Source: Synchiropus splendidus (lineage: Eukaryota > Chordata > Actinopteri > Syngnathiformes > Callionymidae). Taken from it: a stretch of DNA of 64,000 bases. The position numbers and the translations under genes are program-made. Shown piece by piece: positions 1 through 14,495 of this stretch; within the stretch, counting starts at the first letter, position 1, and every line of letters begins with the position of its first letter. Under the pieces are notes generated by a model. The model was given only the letters and a program-made list of their open reading frames with translations, made no database searches and was not told the DNA's origin. The stretch covers positions 19,464,501 through 19,528,500 of the forward strand of contig NC_071336.1 of assembly GCF_027744825.2 (NCBI RefSeq), given 5' to 3'.

Positions 1-1854
<1,854 letters not shown>

Positions 1855-4800
1855 CAAAGCAGAAGCGTGTAACACAACAGTAATTCAGTGATGCTGTCAA
1901 GAGACTTGGAGTTGAACGTTCAAACATCCGTCGAAAGACAGGCATGAGTCAATAAACGCCAACACTTGCACAAACAAGATGAACTATGCTGATGTTGTAA
2001 AATGCAGTCAGGCAAGCAACAACAACTGACAAGTGTTCAAACTTGTGACACATGTTGGCTTTTGCAACACAGTGTGCTCCACTGACTCACAATTGAAAAG
2101 GCGAGCTCCATCCAGGAGCTGTCTCTTATCATGTACAATCTGTAAACTCCGGTGAGATAAAGGAGCTCAAATGAGGTCATGAAGACGGGCATGGGCGCTG
2201 TTCTCACAAAGAAAGGAGAAGTTTTCAGAGACTATTCATCTGGTTGTTCTTATCACCTCTGGAAACATTTTTCACTTCAGAACCACCAACTTTCCCAGTT
2301 AGTCAAGTCAATAATTTTTTTGCTACACATAATTTGGGCTGCAAAAATGAACACATATTTTTCAGCTATTAGCTAAAAGGCTTAATCATCACCGCTCATT
2401 GTGAGCAGCCCACACTGACGCCTACAGTGAACCCGACCAACTTTTACTTTTGTTAAAAATCGACCCACTCTGTTCTGATAAGTTTAATAAAAAATGACAG
2501 AGATCAGACACTGTACTTTTGATTTATTTATTAACGAGAGAGACGGCTGATAATTGTCACTGTGTCGTCTTTTGAAATCACTTCTGCTCACCTTCCAGTT
2601 GAGGATTTAGAAAGGGAAAAATGTGGCGTCTGAAGTTCTGCATGATGACAGGAAAACTGAATGTGACCCTGTTCTGAAGCCAACATGTCGTCTATAGGTG
2701 GAAAAAATGTCAAATGAATTCTGCTTGGCTGGAGCTGACACTTCAACAGCCAAATCTGGCCCTTTGGCGAGGAGCAGAGCCACCTCTGAAGAGTGTCACA
2801 GGCTGAAAATGTTACCTGTCACACAATTATACTCTCTGTTAACCCTTGACGAGGCGAGGAGGCAACAAGCCCAGTAAAAGACACACAAGAATTACACCCC
2901 ATGTCAAGCACTTAGTGGCAGAAACTGATATTTTCCCACCTGAGTATTCCGCAAATATGTGGAGGAAATGAACAGCGTTAGGTAGGAGCACTAAACCATT
3001 GCCAGTGATAACTAGAGGGAGACACCAGCACCAGGAAAACTGTTTCCGCCGGTTTATTTATTGACGCAGTTATCTGGGTAATTGACATTCGTCAGCACAC
3101 AGCTGGTGTTTAAATGTCTGACAGCTGAAACGCCTGAAGTGGACTAAACAGTCTCCAGAAAACAGATTCTCAGTGTCATACTGTACCACACACTAATCCT
3201 CAGTAGAATCGTTTTACTGTTTTCATGTGAACCGGTGGTCTGCACACAAAACCACAGAGAAAAAAGGCCAAAAAGCTTCTGAGGCAAGAACATCTGGTTT
3301 CCAGTAAAAACCTGCCCCGCAATAACCCATAACCTGTCTTTACTGTGGGGAGGGGTTCACTCCAGACGCAGATCAAGACCTGCTGATGCTCCTGCTCACA
3401 TTCCTGACCTGCTTCTGTCATTTTCTGTCTTAAGTCACCCTGAACTCCACATTGAACAAGCAGAGCCAGTATAGAACATTGATGAGTAGAACCCTTTCAA
3501 CTATCTTGTTTAAGAGCGCTAGCTTCCAAAAACAAGGGGAGCTGGCGCCCCACCGGGCCAGTGCCGAGGTCCACAGGGAGGGTGATAAGACTACTTTCTC
3601 AACCTCTTGGCCTCTATTTCCTAATCTGCACCCAACTGGGGCAGTTGGAAGTGATTCCACAAGCAGCTCTTCTGGACCATGTTCATACTAAGACTGATGC
3701 ATTCGGGCTGCAGTTGTGTCAAGGATGTTGTGGGCCATTTATAGACATGTTGCCCACAAAATATGTTCAACATCCTTCATTTACACCACTAGATAAATGT
3801 GACATCAATCCGTCCCATGGACGATCAATGAAAATGAAAGCTGCCAAAATATAATAAAGCAAGACAGCTGAAATAAGAAAGACAGGTGAGTTAAGAAACG
3901 CTAAATATCCTCAAGACAGTTACAGCGGCTACAACAAAAATGAAATTGGTGCAATGCAATTTCAGGTCCCTTTTGCTGATCAAAGCTGGAGATGTGAAAA
4001 GCTCACTAGAATTAGTGAAAGAGACGATGAAAGAGTGGATGGCGCAAGTGGAACCAGTACAGTATCGTGGGTTGTTATTCAGAGGTGAAACACATCCGAT
4101 TTAACTCACACTCACATCTGTTTTGTTTGTTTGCTTCCTTTATTGTTTTTTGTTTGTTGTTTTTCTAGTTTTTTTTTATTTTAAAATTTTGTATTTATTA
4201 ATTTATCATTTTATTTATTTTTTATTTATTTATTTCTTTATTTTCACACTGCTGATCCATGGGAGCAATCACATTTATTCTTGTTATTAAATGACAAATG
4301 AAAAAATCTAAGTGTAAATACCTTTTTCACAGTTAACAGAAGTAAGCTTCTTGCACATCACCAGATCTTAATTTAAGAGTGCCAGTTAAAGTTGTGCACA
4401 ACTGAGATGCACTTTAATCTGAAGATCAGTGTCACATTCTACCACGTATGACGTCACCACCTTCTTTGTGTTTAGCCATTTCCCATGAAGGTAGCTACAG
4501 CAAGTTAGCCTCCTCCACCTTTGCAGATCTTGTTCATCATCACCAGTTAGATCAATCCCCTCCATGTCCTTCCTGTAGTGTCGCCTTCATCTCTCACTTT
4601 CTACGTCCACGCCTGTCTCTCCTCTGTCCCCGGTCCAAACCATCTGCCCAGCCTAACAACAGGAAGATGCTGATCTGTTCTCCTCGTAAGTATTCAATAT
4701 AAAATCATGACCTTCAAAATTCCTGGTACATGGACTGATTTGCTGCAAAATCAGATCCAAAACAGCGGAATACATGAGATAAGCAACACATCAAAAGAGC

Positions 4801-5303
4801 CAATGGCATAATCCCATCCAAATGTCTCCGTTTGTGGAAATCAAAGGAGGGTTTTCAACGAAAGCTCAGTAGTCTTGACGTATGCTGGATTTAAAACCCA
4901 CACATTTTTAATGCTGTTCGTACAATGACTGATCGACGGCACTCTATTTTTAAAACAGAAGCGGGATTGACCTAATCCATGCAGGACGCTGCACAAATAT
5001 GGAGATTTGCATCGAGAAAAAATAATCTCTGGAATACTCTGACAGGGAATATTTTGAAATCTTCAAGAGAGAGTACGAACATTAGTGTCAGGACAACTGG
5101 ACTTCAGAATAGTTCCACAAGTGTTCTTCACAATGTGGAAGAGTAAAAACTGAAACACTGCGAAAGCCACACTTTTGAGTGGAGACACAACTTCTTAAAC
5201 TTCTTCACTACTTATCCTGCTGCTCAGTGACTTATTGAAGTTTCTAACTTCAAAAGTTTTAATTGTTGCTTCACAGGAATGGTTTCCAACCAGTGCTACT
5301 TAC
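1855..5303. other. non-coding, probable intron of the gene starting at 5622
   Basis: No open frame here has both a recognisable protein pattern and splice sites. A T-rich low-complexity stretch lies at about 4122-4245, made of TTTA/TTTG-like runs. If the minus-strand exon ending at 5304 is genuine, its strong donor makes this the beginning of a first intron that leaves the window to the left. Confidence 0.55.
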
Positions 5304-5622
5304 TGTTGCCAGATCCAAGATGCTGACTTGAAACTTTAGGAGGACTGATGTTGGTTTTACTTGACTCCATGTTACGATCCTTCTCCTCCAGGCCCTGAGT
5401 CTCAGTTTGGGTTTGCTCCTTATCCTGAGACCCAGCACCTTTCAAGGACTTCCGCCTGGTCAAGATGGTTTCGCTGCCTGCTCTCATCAGCTTCTCACCG
5501 ACCGACAGCACCCGGGCACGTCCCGTGACTATAGCGGACCCAGGGTTCTCCCTCCTCGGGGACGGCAGCTTGGATCCGGCGCCGGCTGAAGCAGGCCGGG
5601 CCAGCCTGGAGGCTCTTGACAT
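5304..5622 (-). CDS. candidate first coding exon, unidentified basic Ser/Arg-rich N-terminus (possibly kiaa1217/sickle tail)
   Basis: An ATG at 5622 opens 106 codons on the minus strand, ending one base into the next codon at a strong donor (A|GTAAGT at 5304/5303). The product begins MSRASRLARPASAG and is rich in Arg, Ser, Pro and Lys. It contains SKLPSPRR, a VGEKLMRAGSE segment and TRRKSLKG, and its end is acidic/Gln-rich and disordered. No domain is recognisable. An acceptor-like site (pyrimidine tract then CAG) at about 5648 suggests the ATG may sit in a second exon behind a non-coding leader. The gene would run left out of the window. In human 10p12, KIAA1217 lies downstream of OTUD1 on the same strand, as this exon does here, so kiaa1217 is the synteny-based guess. 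Coding status is fairly likely from codon-like composition and the donor; the name is uncertain. Confidence 0.5.
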
Positions 5623-6600
5623 CCTGAACGTGTCCACAGTGTTTCCTCTGGTAGAATAGAAGGGGCCACTCCGACTTGATGAATGTAAGTCTGTGACTGT
5701 GGCGTGTTATGACTGGCGCAGGTAGCTGACGGGGGAGGCAGGGAGGGAGGGTACGTTTGGGAAGATGGGAGGGGAGTAGGTGCAGATGAGGGGGTGGGGA
5801 ATGAATGACTGCTTGGAAGGTGTTCTCCCCTCCTGTGGTGGCTCCCCGGGATCCGTCTCCAAAACAAACTTGTGTAGGACAACTACACTCAGCACACAAC
5901 AATCTGCTCAAACTCCCATATGAGAAAGCTTTTTAATCCCCTCTTCATCTGTGTCCGTTTGTCCATCTTTTGCTGTTCTTCTTCCTTCACTGGTCAACTT
6001 GTCAGACCTACCTCACTCCAAATAATGCTCCCATTTTAGTGTCCTCCTGCGCCCTCTCCTCGGTTCACTCACTGCTCAGTGGGAAAACATTCCATCGCTC
6101 CGGCAGAAAGAGAGAGAAAGATCCAAAGACACAAACAAAAAAGGTGGTTGAAGAAGAAAGTGTCTCAGTGAAGAAGATCTCGTCCGTTCAGGTGCAGCTT
6201 CTTGAGCTCTTCCAGATGTGCATGCAGCGGCTTCTCTCATCCGCTGAGCGCTCGCAGCGACAGTCTTTTTTCAATCGCCGGCTTTACCTCACTCTCATCG
6301 CACACTCCATTCATCTGTTTCTCCCTTCTTTCTAAACAACTGAGGAACGCAGACGTGAATAAATGCAGAAAACACACGCGCGCTTCTCCTCACTGCTGGA
6401 ATTTACTGAGAATTAAAAAGGAGGAGAGTGTCATCAGAGAGGAGCGGCACGGGGGGCGGGGGTGTAGGAAACACAGCGGAGCTTTTCTCATCTGCTGCAC
6501 TGAAAACATCAGCTGTGACAAGGAAAAGGAGGGAGCAGAAGTTTACTCCAAGAGAATTGGATAGGAGGAGAAGATGAGAGGTTTCCTACGCTTCCTCTCG
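5623..6600 (-). promoter_or_regulatory. probable 5' leader and promoter region of the gene starting at 5622
   Basis: Upstream (in minus-strand sense) of the candidate start codon. CpG-containing sequence is denser than in the surroundings, especially 6060-6480, with a G-rich GC-box-like run near 6450-6465. A polypyrimidine tract plus CAG at about 5648 could be a splice acceptor joining a non-coding first exon to the coding one. No TATA box is evident. The assignment rests on position and composition only. Confidence 0.3.
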
Positions 6601-7422
6601 CTCTCCATTTCAGATTTTCACCCGGTGTCCTCAAAAGACTTCCAATTATTTGCATATTTTACGACTACAAAAGATCATCCTTCTGTCTGAATTAGCCTGA
6701 AACAACTTCCCACGCAAGTGCCGCAGAATCGGGGAAGAAAACGGGGGATTAAAAACATCTCCCAAGGTCATGACTTTGCTACCATAAAACTTTTGGTTCT
6801 GCTATATTAAATCAGACATGTTGGTCCTGCCCACTAGTGTCGATTTGTGATTGACAGATCTATTCAGTCCTTGCGCAGTTCTCCTTAAGTTGGTTGAGAT
6901 CTGATTTTACTGCTGCAGGGATTGGAAATTTGCAGCTATGGTACTGAGTAAGACATAATATGGGTTCAGTGTCCATTCTTAAGGTTTGAATATCTTGAGT
7001 AAAAGTGAGACATTGAACCAAAAGGCAGTTATCCTTTAAGGAGAGCATTTAAGCGTTTTCTGTTATCCCACTGTTGACGCTATTTTATTTTAACTACTTG
7101 AGGCTTTCAGAGCTTCTGTCTGGGTTGATTTTTCTCTTCTGTTCTATCTGGGATGAGGAGCACCTAGAGGACTACTGAACAGTGTCTTCACACAGAAGTA
7201 AAAAGATTTCACCACCGCAAATATTATTGTCTTCATTACTGCTTGAAAATGTGACAAGTTTTCACGCTGTATGACCAGACCTTGTTGCACAAGCATAGAA
7301 CAGGTTCTTCCAAAATATGTGGACAAAATGTCTTTCATTTCAGTAGCAGTTGTAGAACTTGTTTACTGACATTCCTCCCATCTTGTTTTTACTCACATGG
7401 ATATATGGATGTCATTCTAAAG
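6601..7422. other. non-coding, nothing recognised
   Basis: No exon, RNA gene or repeat could be supported in this stretch upstream of the hAT-type element. The short open frames on both strands look random. Confidence 0.6.
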
Positions 7423-7679
7423 CTGGGGTCACCAACCAGGTTGCCCACGGAGAGAAAGGAAGCAGCCCACGGCCCAAAAAATAAAATAAAATAAAATGTT
7501 TGTTTTTGCGATTTCGTCTTTTGTTACAGGTAATTAAAACTCAGCAATGAGACCAGTATTTGCGAGGAATGTCATTATATCATCATACATATTTCAGAAG
7601 TACTGAATCAATGTTAGCCCTTCGTGTCACACAGTGCCCTGGAAGAAGCTCTCAGTTGCTAATAGGTTGGTGACCCCTG
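7423..7679. mobile_element. hAT-type MITE, 257 bp
   Basis: The left end reads CTGGGGTCACCAACC (7423-7437). The right end is the reverse complement of CAGGGGTCACCAACC (7665-7679), so the 15-base terminal inverted repeats differ at one position. The flanking 8 bases are TTCTAAAG (7415-7422) and TTCAAAAG (7680-7687), a one-mismatch 8-bp target-site duplication. Ends beginning CAGGGGTC and 8-bp duplications are characteristic of the hAT superfamily. There is no coding capacity, so the copy is non-autonomous; the mismatches show it is old. Confidence 0.8.
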
Positions 7680-7687
7680 TTCAAAAG

Positions 7688-10600
7688 CAACACGAAGTTA
7701 ATAGAAAGTAAAACAAGTTTCTTCTAAGACTGAAACTTGTGGTTCTGACCATAATTTCAGACCGCACCCATAAAGAAGCAACTGTTCTTCATGCAGAACC
7801 TGCACCCTGTCTCCATCTTTTAAGAGTCTTCCTCCCATCGAAACTAAAGACAGCGCCACCCTCTGGCGGTGAATGAATATGGACACATTGCCAATGGCGT
7901 CATCTTTGGATGAGCAATAAAGAAGTCCTCACTCACCCAAATAAGAATCAATAAGCAGTATCCCAGGGTTGCCAGATGTTGGAGGTGTTCCCAACTGTGT
8001 CGGACTATGGGGCACATTTTAACAAGAAAATCCACAAATCACGCACTTCAGGAAGCTACTTCACAGGTGGTTATTTTATTTTAAGCACAAATGCATCGAT
8101 TTAGTGACTGCAGAGTAGAGATTTAGAACAATTCACTCATATTACACAGCAAAGGTTCAAAGAAAGCCTGAAGCTTCCGTCACTACCATTGTCCCTTATG
8201 TTGTCTGAATCGCTGCCATCTATTGTCACTTCCCTAACTCTTGTGGCGTTGAGTCTCTTTGTGTATCAGCCATGGGATGTAATGCACAGGGATGCGATCG
8301 CGTGCCTCCCGACAGAACACCAGAAATGGATTATTGAGAGCTAAAGGATCAACTGTGTCCACACAGCATGTTATAAAAGAGCAACAATCCACACGGACAC
8401 AACCACAGGCTTAGTTTTACGTCAGGAGCACTTCGCTGTGCTGCTGTTTCAGTCAGATATCCGAAAACTGCGAAGTCTCACTGAAGTCAGATTGGCTTTA
8501 AAAATGTGTTAGTGCGCCGAATTTAAAATTGCATGACGTAAGTGAGTTCAAGCAGCCAAAATACACTTGTACGGATTAGTGAAATCCCACCAATCCCATG
8601 GAGAACAAATATTGTTGATAATAATGATATGAAATTTGCACATTTTCCCAACCAGAACAGCTTCAGATAAAAGCAAAGAAGATTGACCTACATAATTCTC
8701 CACTACTGACAGATTCAGAAGATCCACCAGCTGCAAATGTGGTAGACTTTGGGAAGTGAACAAACAAGAGTGCCTCAGTTTTGTTAATGACGGGGAAGTA
8801 AAGAATTACCGCCAACCTTTTAAGAGATGACAGCGTCACATGGTTATAGAAATAGAGACTAAATAAATCAGCTGTAAAAGCCAAAAAGCCACTTTCAGAT
8901 CTTCATAGTTCTGATATAGGACTTTAGAACTTTAGACTATAAATGCATCATATGAAAGAAAAAAAAGTACTTGATTTTTCCACTTCGCAAACAGCGTTGT
9001 GTTGGGTACGGCCGTAACTCATCTTTCAGAAATCATCTACAAATCAAGTAACACATATTTGAGTCTTCCTAGAACAAACAACATTTGTTTCAACTACAGA
9101 GCCCTCGTTGATATAGTTGTTAAAACTACCGTTGAGATTTCCAGACTCTCAGGTTGTAAGAGATTCCAGTAGCCAACTCAGTGCATGACATACAGGAGGT
9201 AAGATTTGGAGTCCGAGGAGGCTGCTCAGTTTGAGTGTTGTCAGGGTGCCTCTGTGGTATTTGAGTAATTAATGGATGTTGCAACCAAAGAGTTATAATG
9301 GAAGCAGCAGGGGAAAATACTTCATGCAAGTCACTGCATGCATTTTTTTGTATGGTAAGTTTGGCTAAAATCTTGGGCAGCTCTATTTATATTGGTGTAT
9401 TAGCTTCTTCTGTACCTGTCTGACCTGATCAAAGCCTTTATTTTGATCCTGTTTGATTTGAATTTTGAGAAGCTGGAAGTGCTCCCTCAACATGGAGAGA
9501 AGTCTGTCACCTTGGCTAGAGCAGCTAGATGTTTCCTGGCTGGATCTTTCACATGAGGCGATAGCTGTCGGGATTCAGTGGGCAGACCCCGAACAGACAG
9601 GAAAGGTAGTGTCCTGTGCCCTCTGCGTCCTCTGAGTGGGGGAGTCATACATGTATATCACTGACCTTCAACAGATGGAGTCTAGACGGAGCATGATATC
9701 AGAAGTGCACCCGCTTTCTTGAAGTCCATTGCCATCATTTCTATGGTTCTTTCCAGATCTGTTTTATAGTCTTCTCATCCTAAAACAGTTTTGAAATAAG
9801 GGCCACATAAAATAACTTACATTATAATAATTATAATAATAATAATTATGCGACAGGAAGTTATTACGTGCGGAAAACTATTTTACGCCTCTTAGTCTTG
9901 TAGGATTGAGAAACACATGACTGTGTTAAAATGAGAAAAAAAACAGTGGACCACCGTTGCTCACTGTAGGAAATAAAGAAGCCTGATCATCATATTTATA
10001 TACACAAGATTCCGTCTTCTAAATATCAACCCGTCAGACTTTAACTGCTCACTCTAAACTCTTCTGACTGTAGCAGGGAGAGAAAAGTTTGTTGGAGGAA
10101 ATTCAGAAGCCAGGAGGGGGTTGGGGCGGCTCAATACCATCCTGAAGAGGATTAAGTGTGTTTTCTAAGCCCTCAGGGGTTGCTTGTTTCTGTCCTGCAT
10201 TCCATCCCGGAGCTCCCTCTCAACCACAGCATGAGTCACAACTGACTGTAGCATTTACTCACAATCAGGCGCTGAATCATTTACTGAGGACACAATACTG
10301 GACTGTGTTTGTGCTCCACAAAACTAACATGGAAGAGTGGGATCTGGTTTAATCCCCAGAACAACATGTTCTCTTTTCATTCCAGTTTATATTTCAGTTT
10401 ATTTTGTCATGTTGTGCTACCAGCTCCTGGATTTTTGCGGATCTCAGCTAGCCACCCAAACGTTAACTGATACACAAATAATTCAGCGTTTCACCGGCAA
10501 TAGTCTCTTGATAGATCAACAGAGCAACATCTACCATCAGGTTCAGCAGATCATCATCTGGAACACGCTGGGATAAATAAGTCTACAATATTGAGCTATT

Positions 10601-11348
10601 CATCCAGTCACACGTTGTTTCCTCCTCTTCATTTTGCATGTTCACGACTTGTCTTCACGATCAGTCAAAGCAAAGTGACAACAACTGATTCGTTTGGACC
10701 TTTGAGGCTAATTGCTCTGAGCAGCCAGTTCTCCAGGGCAGGAGACACCACGACCAGGCACATGAGAAACTGCGTCCACTGACATTTTAAGATGCCTCAA
10801 CAATTCGTCATAAGTCAGCATCAAAGTTACTAGAGAAATCCAATGACTTTTGACTCAATAAAGATGCATTTCTGACTTCTGAACGTTGTGTTCTGAACCA
10901 GTGTTTTATTTACAAGAGCACAAATAATGGTGGCTGTGAAAAGCAATGTAGGCAATACCAATGTAAACATGAGTACGCAGCTATTTCGGGGTTACATGAG
11001 ATGAAAAACTCATTCAGTAAATATTCAGTTGTGACAGATTCTTGTTCTCTAACATTCCAAAAATAAGGCCTCCAGCAAAAAATAATTTCACGGATACAAT
11101 GCATCCTCATTAGAAGTCAAAAACTCCTAGTAAAGTGAGAAAAGTACAAAAAGAATGACTCAAAAAGTGTCAGTTCCACTGTCTGATACTGATTGCAGTG
11201 TATATAAAGCAGTCGATAAAAGAGTGGACTCTCTGTCCAACGCCATTGCTGCCGGCTCATCCAGTTCCTTCGGTATTCCCTTCAAAATCACTGCATGAAA
11301 TGTTTCATAATGCTAAAAGACAAGCTTGAATTCTTCTACTAGGTCAGT
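7688..11348. other. non-coding, nothing recognised
   Basis: No exon, RNA gene or complete repeat could be supported. A small TAA/AAT-rich stretch occurs near 9825-9850. Open frames of 60-80 codons occur on both strands at the density expected by chance. Confidence 0.55.
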
Positions 11349-11590
11349 AGTAGTTCTCAATTATTTTCTGTTGCGCCCCCCGCAGGAGGAAGGAAACATT
11401 TCGCGTCCCCCCCCAACTCTCCGCCGCCTCTGTAAATAGTACCATTTGTTTATAAAATGACTGTAAGTACACATCTGCACAGCATTATATCCTTGTATCC
11501 TTACATACACTTTATTCTACGGCAAAAAATATGTCCCCTGAGGTCGCATGCGCCTCCCCAGCAATGTTCCACGCCCCCTGTTCAAAAGTC
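11349..11590. mobile_element. probable decayed hAT-like repeat fragment
   Basis: The stretch starts around a TAGTTCTCAATTATTTTCTG motif followed by a C-rich GCGCCCCCCGCAGGAGG block. It ends in repeated CGCCTCCCC / CGCCCCCTG blocks. This layout, with a TTCTCAA-type end and runs of CGCCCCCC, resembles common teleost hAT-derived repeats whose full ends begin CAGTGGTTCTCAA. Neither a clean terminal repeat pair nor a target duplication is visible, so this is probably a truncated copy. Confidence 0.4.
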
Positions 11591-13830
11591 AAGTCAATAT
11601 TGCCGAATGCTTGCGGGTTGAACAAGCATAAGCTACAAGCATTTATTCTTTATGATGACGCTAAGTTCAACGCTGATGAATAGTCTGTTGTGACTGAGTC
11701 TCTGTTGTACCTCTATTGTGCTGTGGGGAAAATAAATCTGCAACTTTGATATTGCTTTCCTCTGACAACAAAAGCAAGTGATCACTCTCAGTGGGAAACA
11801 GTTCTGTGAGATGGTTTGTGTCGGCTCAGTCTGGTGGAGCTCAGGACTGGACGTCCATATCATAGTCATCTGCTCCAAGATAGTGCCACCTCTCTATAGC
11901 ACATATCATCCTTATTACTCTTTAAATGTCAAATGTTCATTTATTCATTCTTTGTGTTTAAATCTGGGGAAATGGGGTCACATTGGGCTGGAGCCCATCC
12001 CAGCTATACAGGGAGAGGTGGTTTGTTTTGGATGGGTAGGTTGAGGGTGAGAAGCTGGGCAGCAATAAGAGGTCCCCACCCCACAACGACAGCGGTACAA
12101 ATATATATGTGTGAGTGTTTACCGTCATTCAACAGCACTGGAGAATGTCAGGGTCTAAAAAGCAAACCCATGTGTTATGACATTTCATTTTATTAATCTT
12201 TTTATATGTTTCAAACTGTGTGTGACGCAAATATAAATCTACTTATCAAATGACTGTTTGCAAAAGTGGCACGGCTGTCTTCCCTAACGATCAAGCTGAA
12301 TGGTTCCTGGCTCCTTGTGTTGTGTCTCTGGGGCCCCCCTGTGGCCTGGTGAATCACTCCCGCGCTGCTCTCTCAATGATGTGAGCGCTCAGAAGAGAAG
12401 AGAACTGTCTATCTCGCCACTGATATTTTCATACAGTCGCCCCACAGGCTCCGGCTCCGGCTCACAGCTCGCAGTCTCCTGCGATCCTTTCCGCCTCAGC
12501 GTCTTAACTGAGATTTGCTTCTGGTCCCAGGAGCCTGTCAAGTGAGTTATTGGAGGCAAGCCGAAAGTTTAACTTGTAGATGAGAAGATAGAGTCGACAG
12601 TCAGATGTAAATAAAAGGCCTTTTCATAAATTCTTTATGGCTTATTGATTTTTAACTTGCCGTGGATAGGAAGAAGACTTGCAGGATCACGTGTACATAC
12701 ACACTTGCACCTCATTCATTTCATTTCTGTTGTATTCCTGGTGGGCCAGGGTTGTGGGGAGCAGGAAAACCTCAAGAAAAATAAAGTCCAATAGGACTAG
12801 AATAGGAACAGATAAGAGTCGTGCAGATACCAAAAAATTCTGTCCACGTACAAGGAGGAGAAAAGCTGAGACATTTGAAATTCAGCTATGATTTATGATG
12901 CATGAACGCTGTAGATAAGAAACTCTGGTCAACAGCAGCCTCAAACTCAACATGTGTTGGGGCTGCTGTGGTCCACTTGAACCAGGAAGGTGCCAGGAAA
13001 ATGATCAAGCCAATGTGTGCAACTATGTGACAAACATTCCCAGAACAAAGATGACACTAGTTCGAGCTCTCAAGTGTCCATCAGACATGAGCATCAACCA
13101 AAAGAAGATACAGCTCAGCTCATTTCACTTATGTATGCAGTATAATTATCAGTATAATTCATGTCCCCAACTGCACTGATGTCAGTCAGACAGCAGGTGG
13201 CTGTAGTGTAACAAAGCACCTGCCACACACACAGAAGCACAAAGTGAGTAATGAGTGAAGAAGCCTTCCAAACTATAGACGATCCAGATGAAACCACAGA
13301 ACACCACCAAAATCAAATCACTGGTCAGAGAACCGATTTTGAACGAAACCTCAACGTTTCATTTAAGTGCGCTTTGAGTTATTCAGACTACAGACAAATG
13401 AACGATCATTCCAACCATAAAGTCCTGGAGGCCTGAGTTGGCTTGTGGACTGTGAGTGTTGAGACCCTTGCTCTATATCTTAGACTTATCTCTCCACAGG
13501 AAAAAGGGACCCTGTTGTGCAACTTGTGTTCTTCAAACTAATATATCAGCATTGCATCAAATTAAACATTTAAATGCTTGTATTTTCAATTCAATTTCAA
13601 TTTTCCTTGCTCTTATCACCTCAGAGGACTACAAAAATGGTAAGTTAGTTGCAGCATTTAAACATGAAAGTTAGTAAAACAATGAAAGCATGTGACATCA
13701 GAGACCCAACTGAGATGCTGATGTGATGTGTATATGTGTATAAGTATAAACTCTCTCCTCACCCACTGTGTGAGACGGTCTCTCCCTCCCATTCTTGTTG
13801 CGGACACACAAAAAAATTCATAGCTTTATC
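11591..13830. other. non-coding; small SINE fragment near 11975-12025
   Basis: No exon is supported. At about 11980-12020 the motif GGGCTGGAGCCCATCCCAGC matches, in reverse orientation, the 3' body of the SINE family seen at 15670-15943 and 54305-54575, so a fragment of that family is likely. The rest holds only short chance open frames. Confidence 0.45.
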
Positions 13831-13833
13831 AAT

Positions 13834-14045
13834 TTAAAGGCGTTCATTGGTGTTTTATTATGTGGCAAACTCATGTATCCACGACGGTGACAGCAGCAAA
13901 GCAAAGCAAATAGGCGCCATATTTGTCATTTTGAAATGTAAATTACTTGGAAATGGGGGGACATTGTTCAGGATATGTTATGGTGACATTTCATCTGATA
14001 AACACAGTAGATAAGAGTGGAAAAGCATAATAGGGGCCCTTTAAG
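13834..14045. mobile_element. possible DNA-transposon remnant with TTTAAAGG-type ends
   Basis: The stretch begins with TTTAAAGGCG and ends with AATAGGGGCCCTTTAAGG. The right end resembles a frequent teleost repeat terminus (in reverse, TTAAAGGGCCCCTATTATGC). The two ends are only partly complementary, and the TTAA-like borders would fit a piggyBac-type element. This is a pattern judgement without a clean inverted repeat. Confidence 0.3.
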
Positions 14046-14472
14046 GATGAAACCATCCCATTGTTGTCGAGTTTCCTATTTAGGTCAAATACATGTTTTG
14101 GCACAAGCAGACATGAGAGACACAGAAGCCAAACAGAAATAGAGAACAGATTAGTGAGACTGCTGACTAATCGATGCTGCACACTCTGGTTGAATGTTAT
14201 CATAGACCGTTGTCAATATTTCAGACAAAAACTTCATAGGGATGATCAATATCACCAGAGGATTTAAAAAAAAGAAAACGTTTCCTTTCTTCTACTACGC
14301 TAATCAAGCTCGCCTTGTGGTATTTTCATAGTTGAAATAAATGTGTGTGTCCATGTGACCACAGTGGACTAGACATGAACTGCATTGACAGCAAGATCTG
14401 TGCTACAATACAGGACAGGAAGTTCAGCAGCATACATCAATGAGATTATAGACCAGCAGAAGGGTGTGCACT

Positions 14473-14495
14473 CACACACACACACACACACACAC
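14473..14495. repeat. (CA)n microsatellite
   Basis: An uninterrupted CA dinucleotide run of about 11 units in non-coding sequence. Confidence 0.9.
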
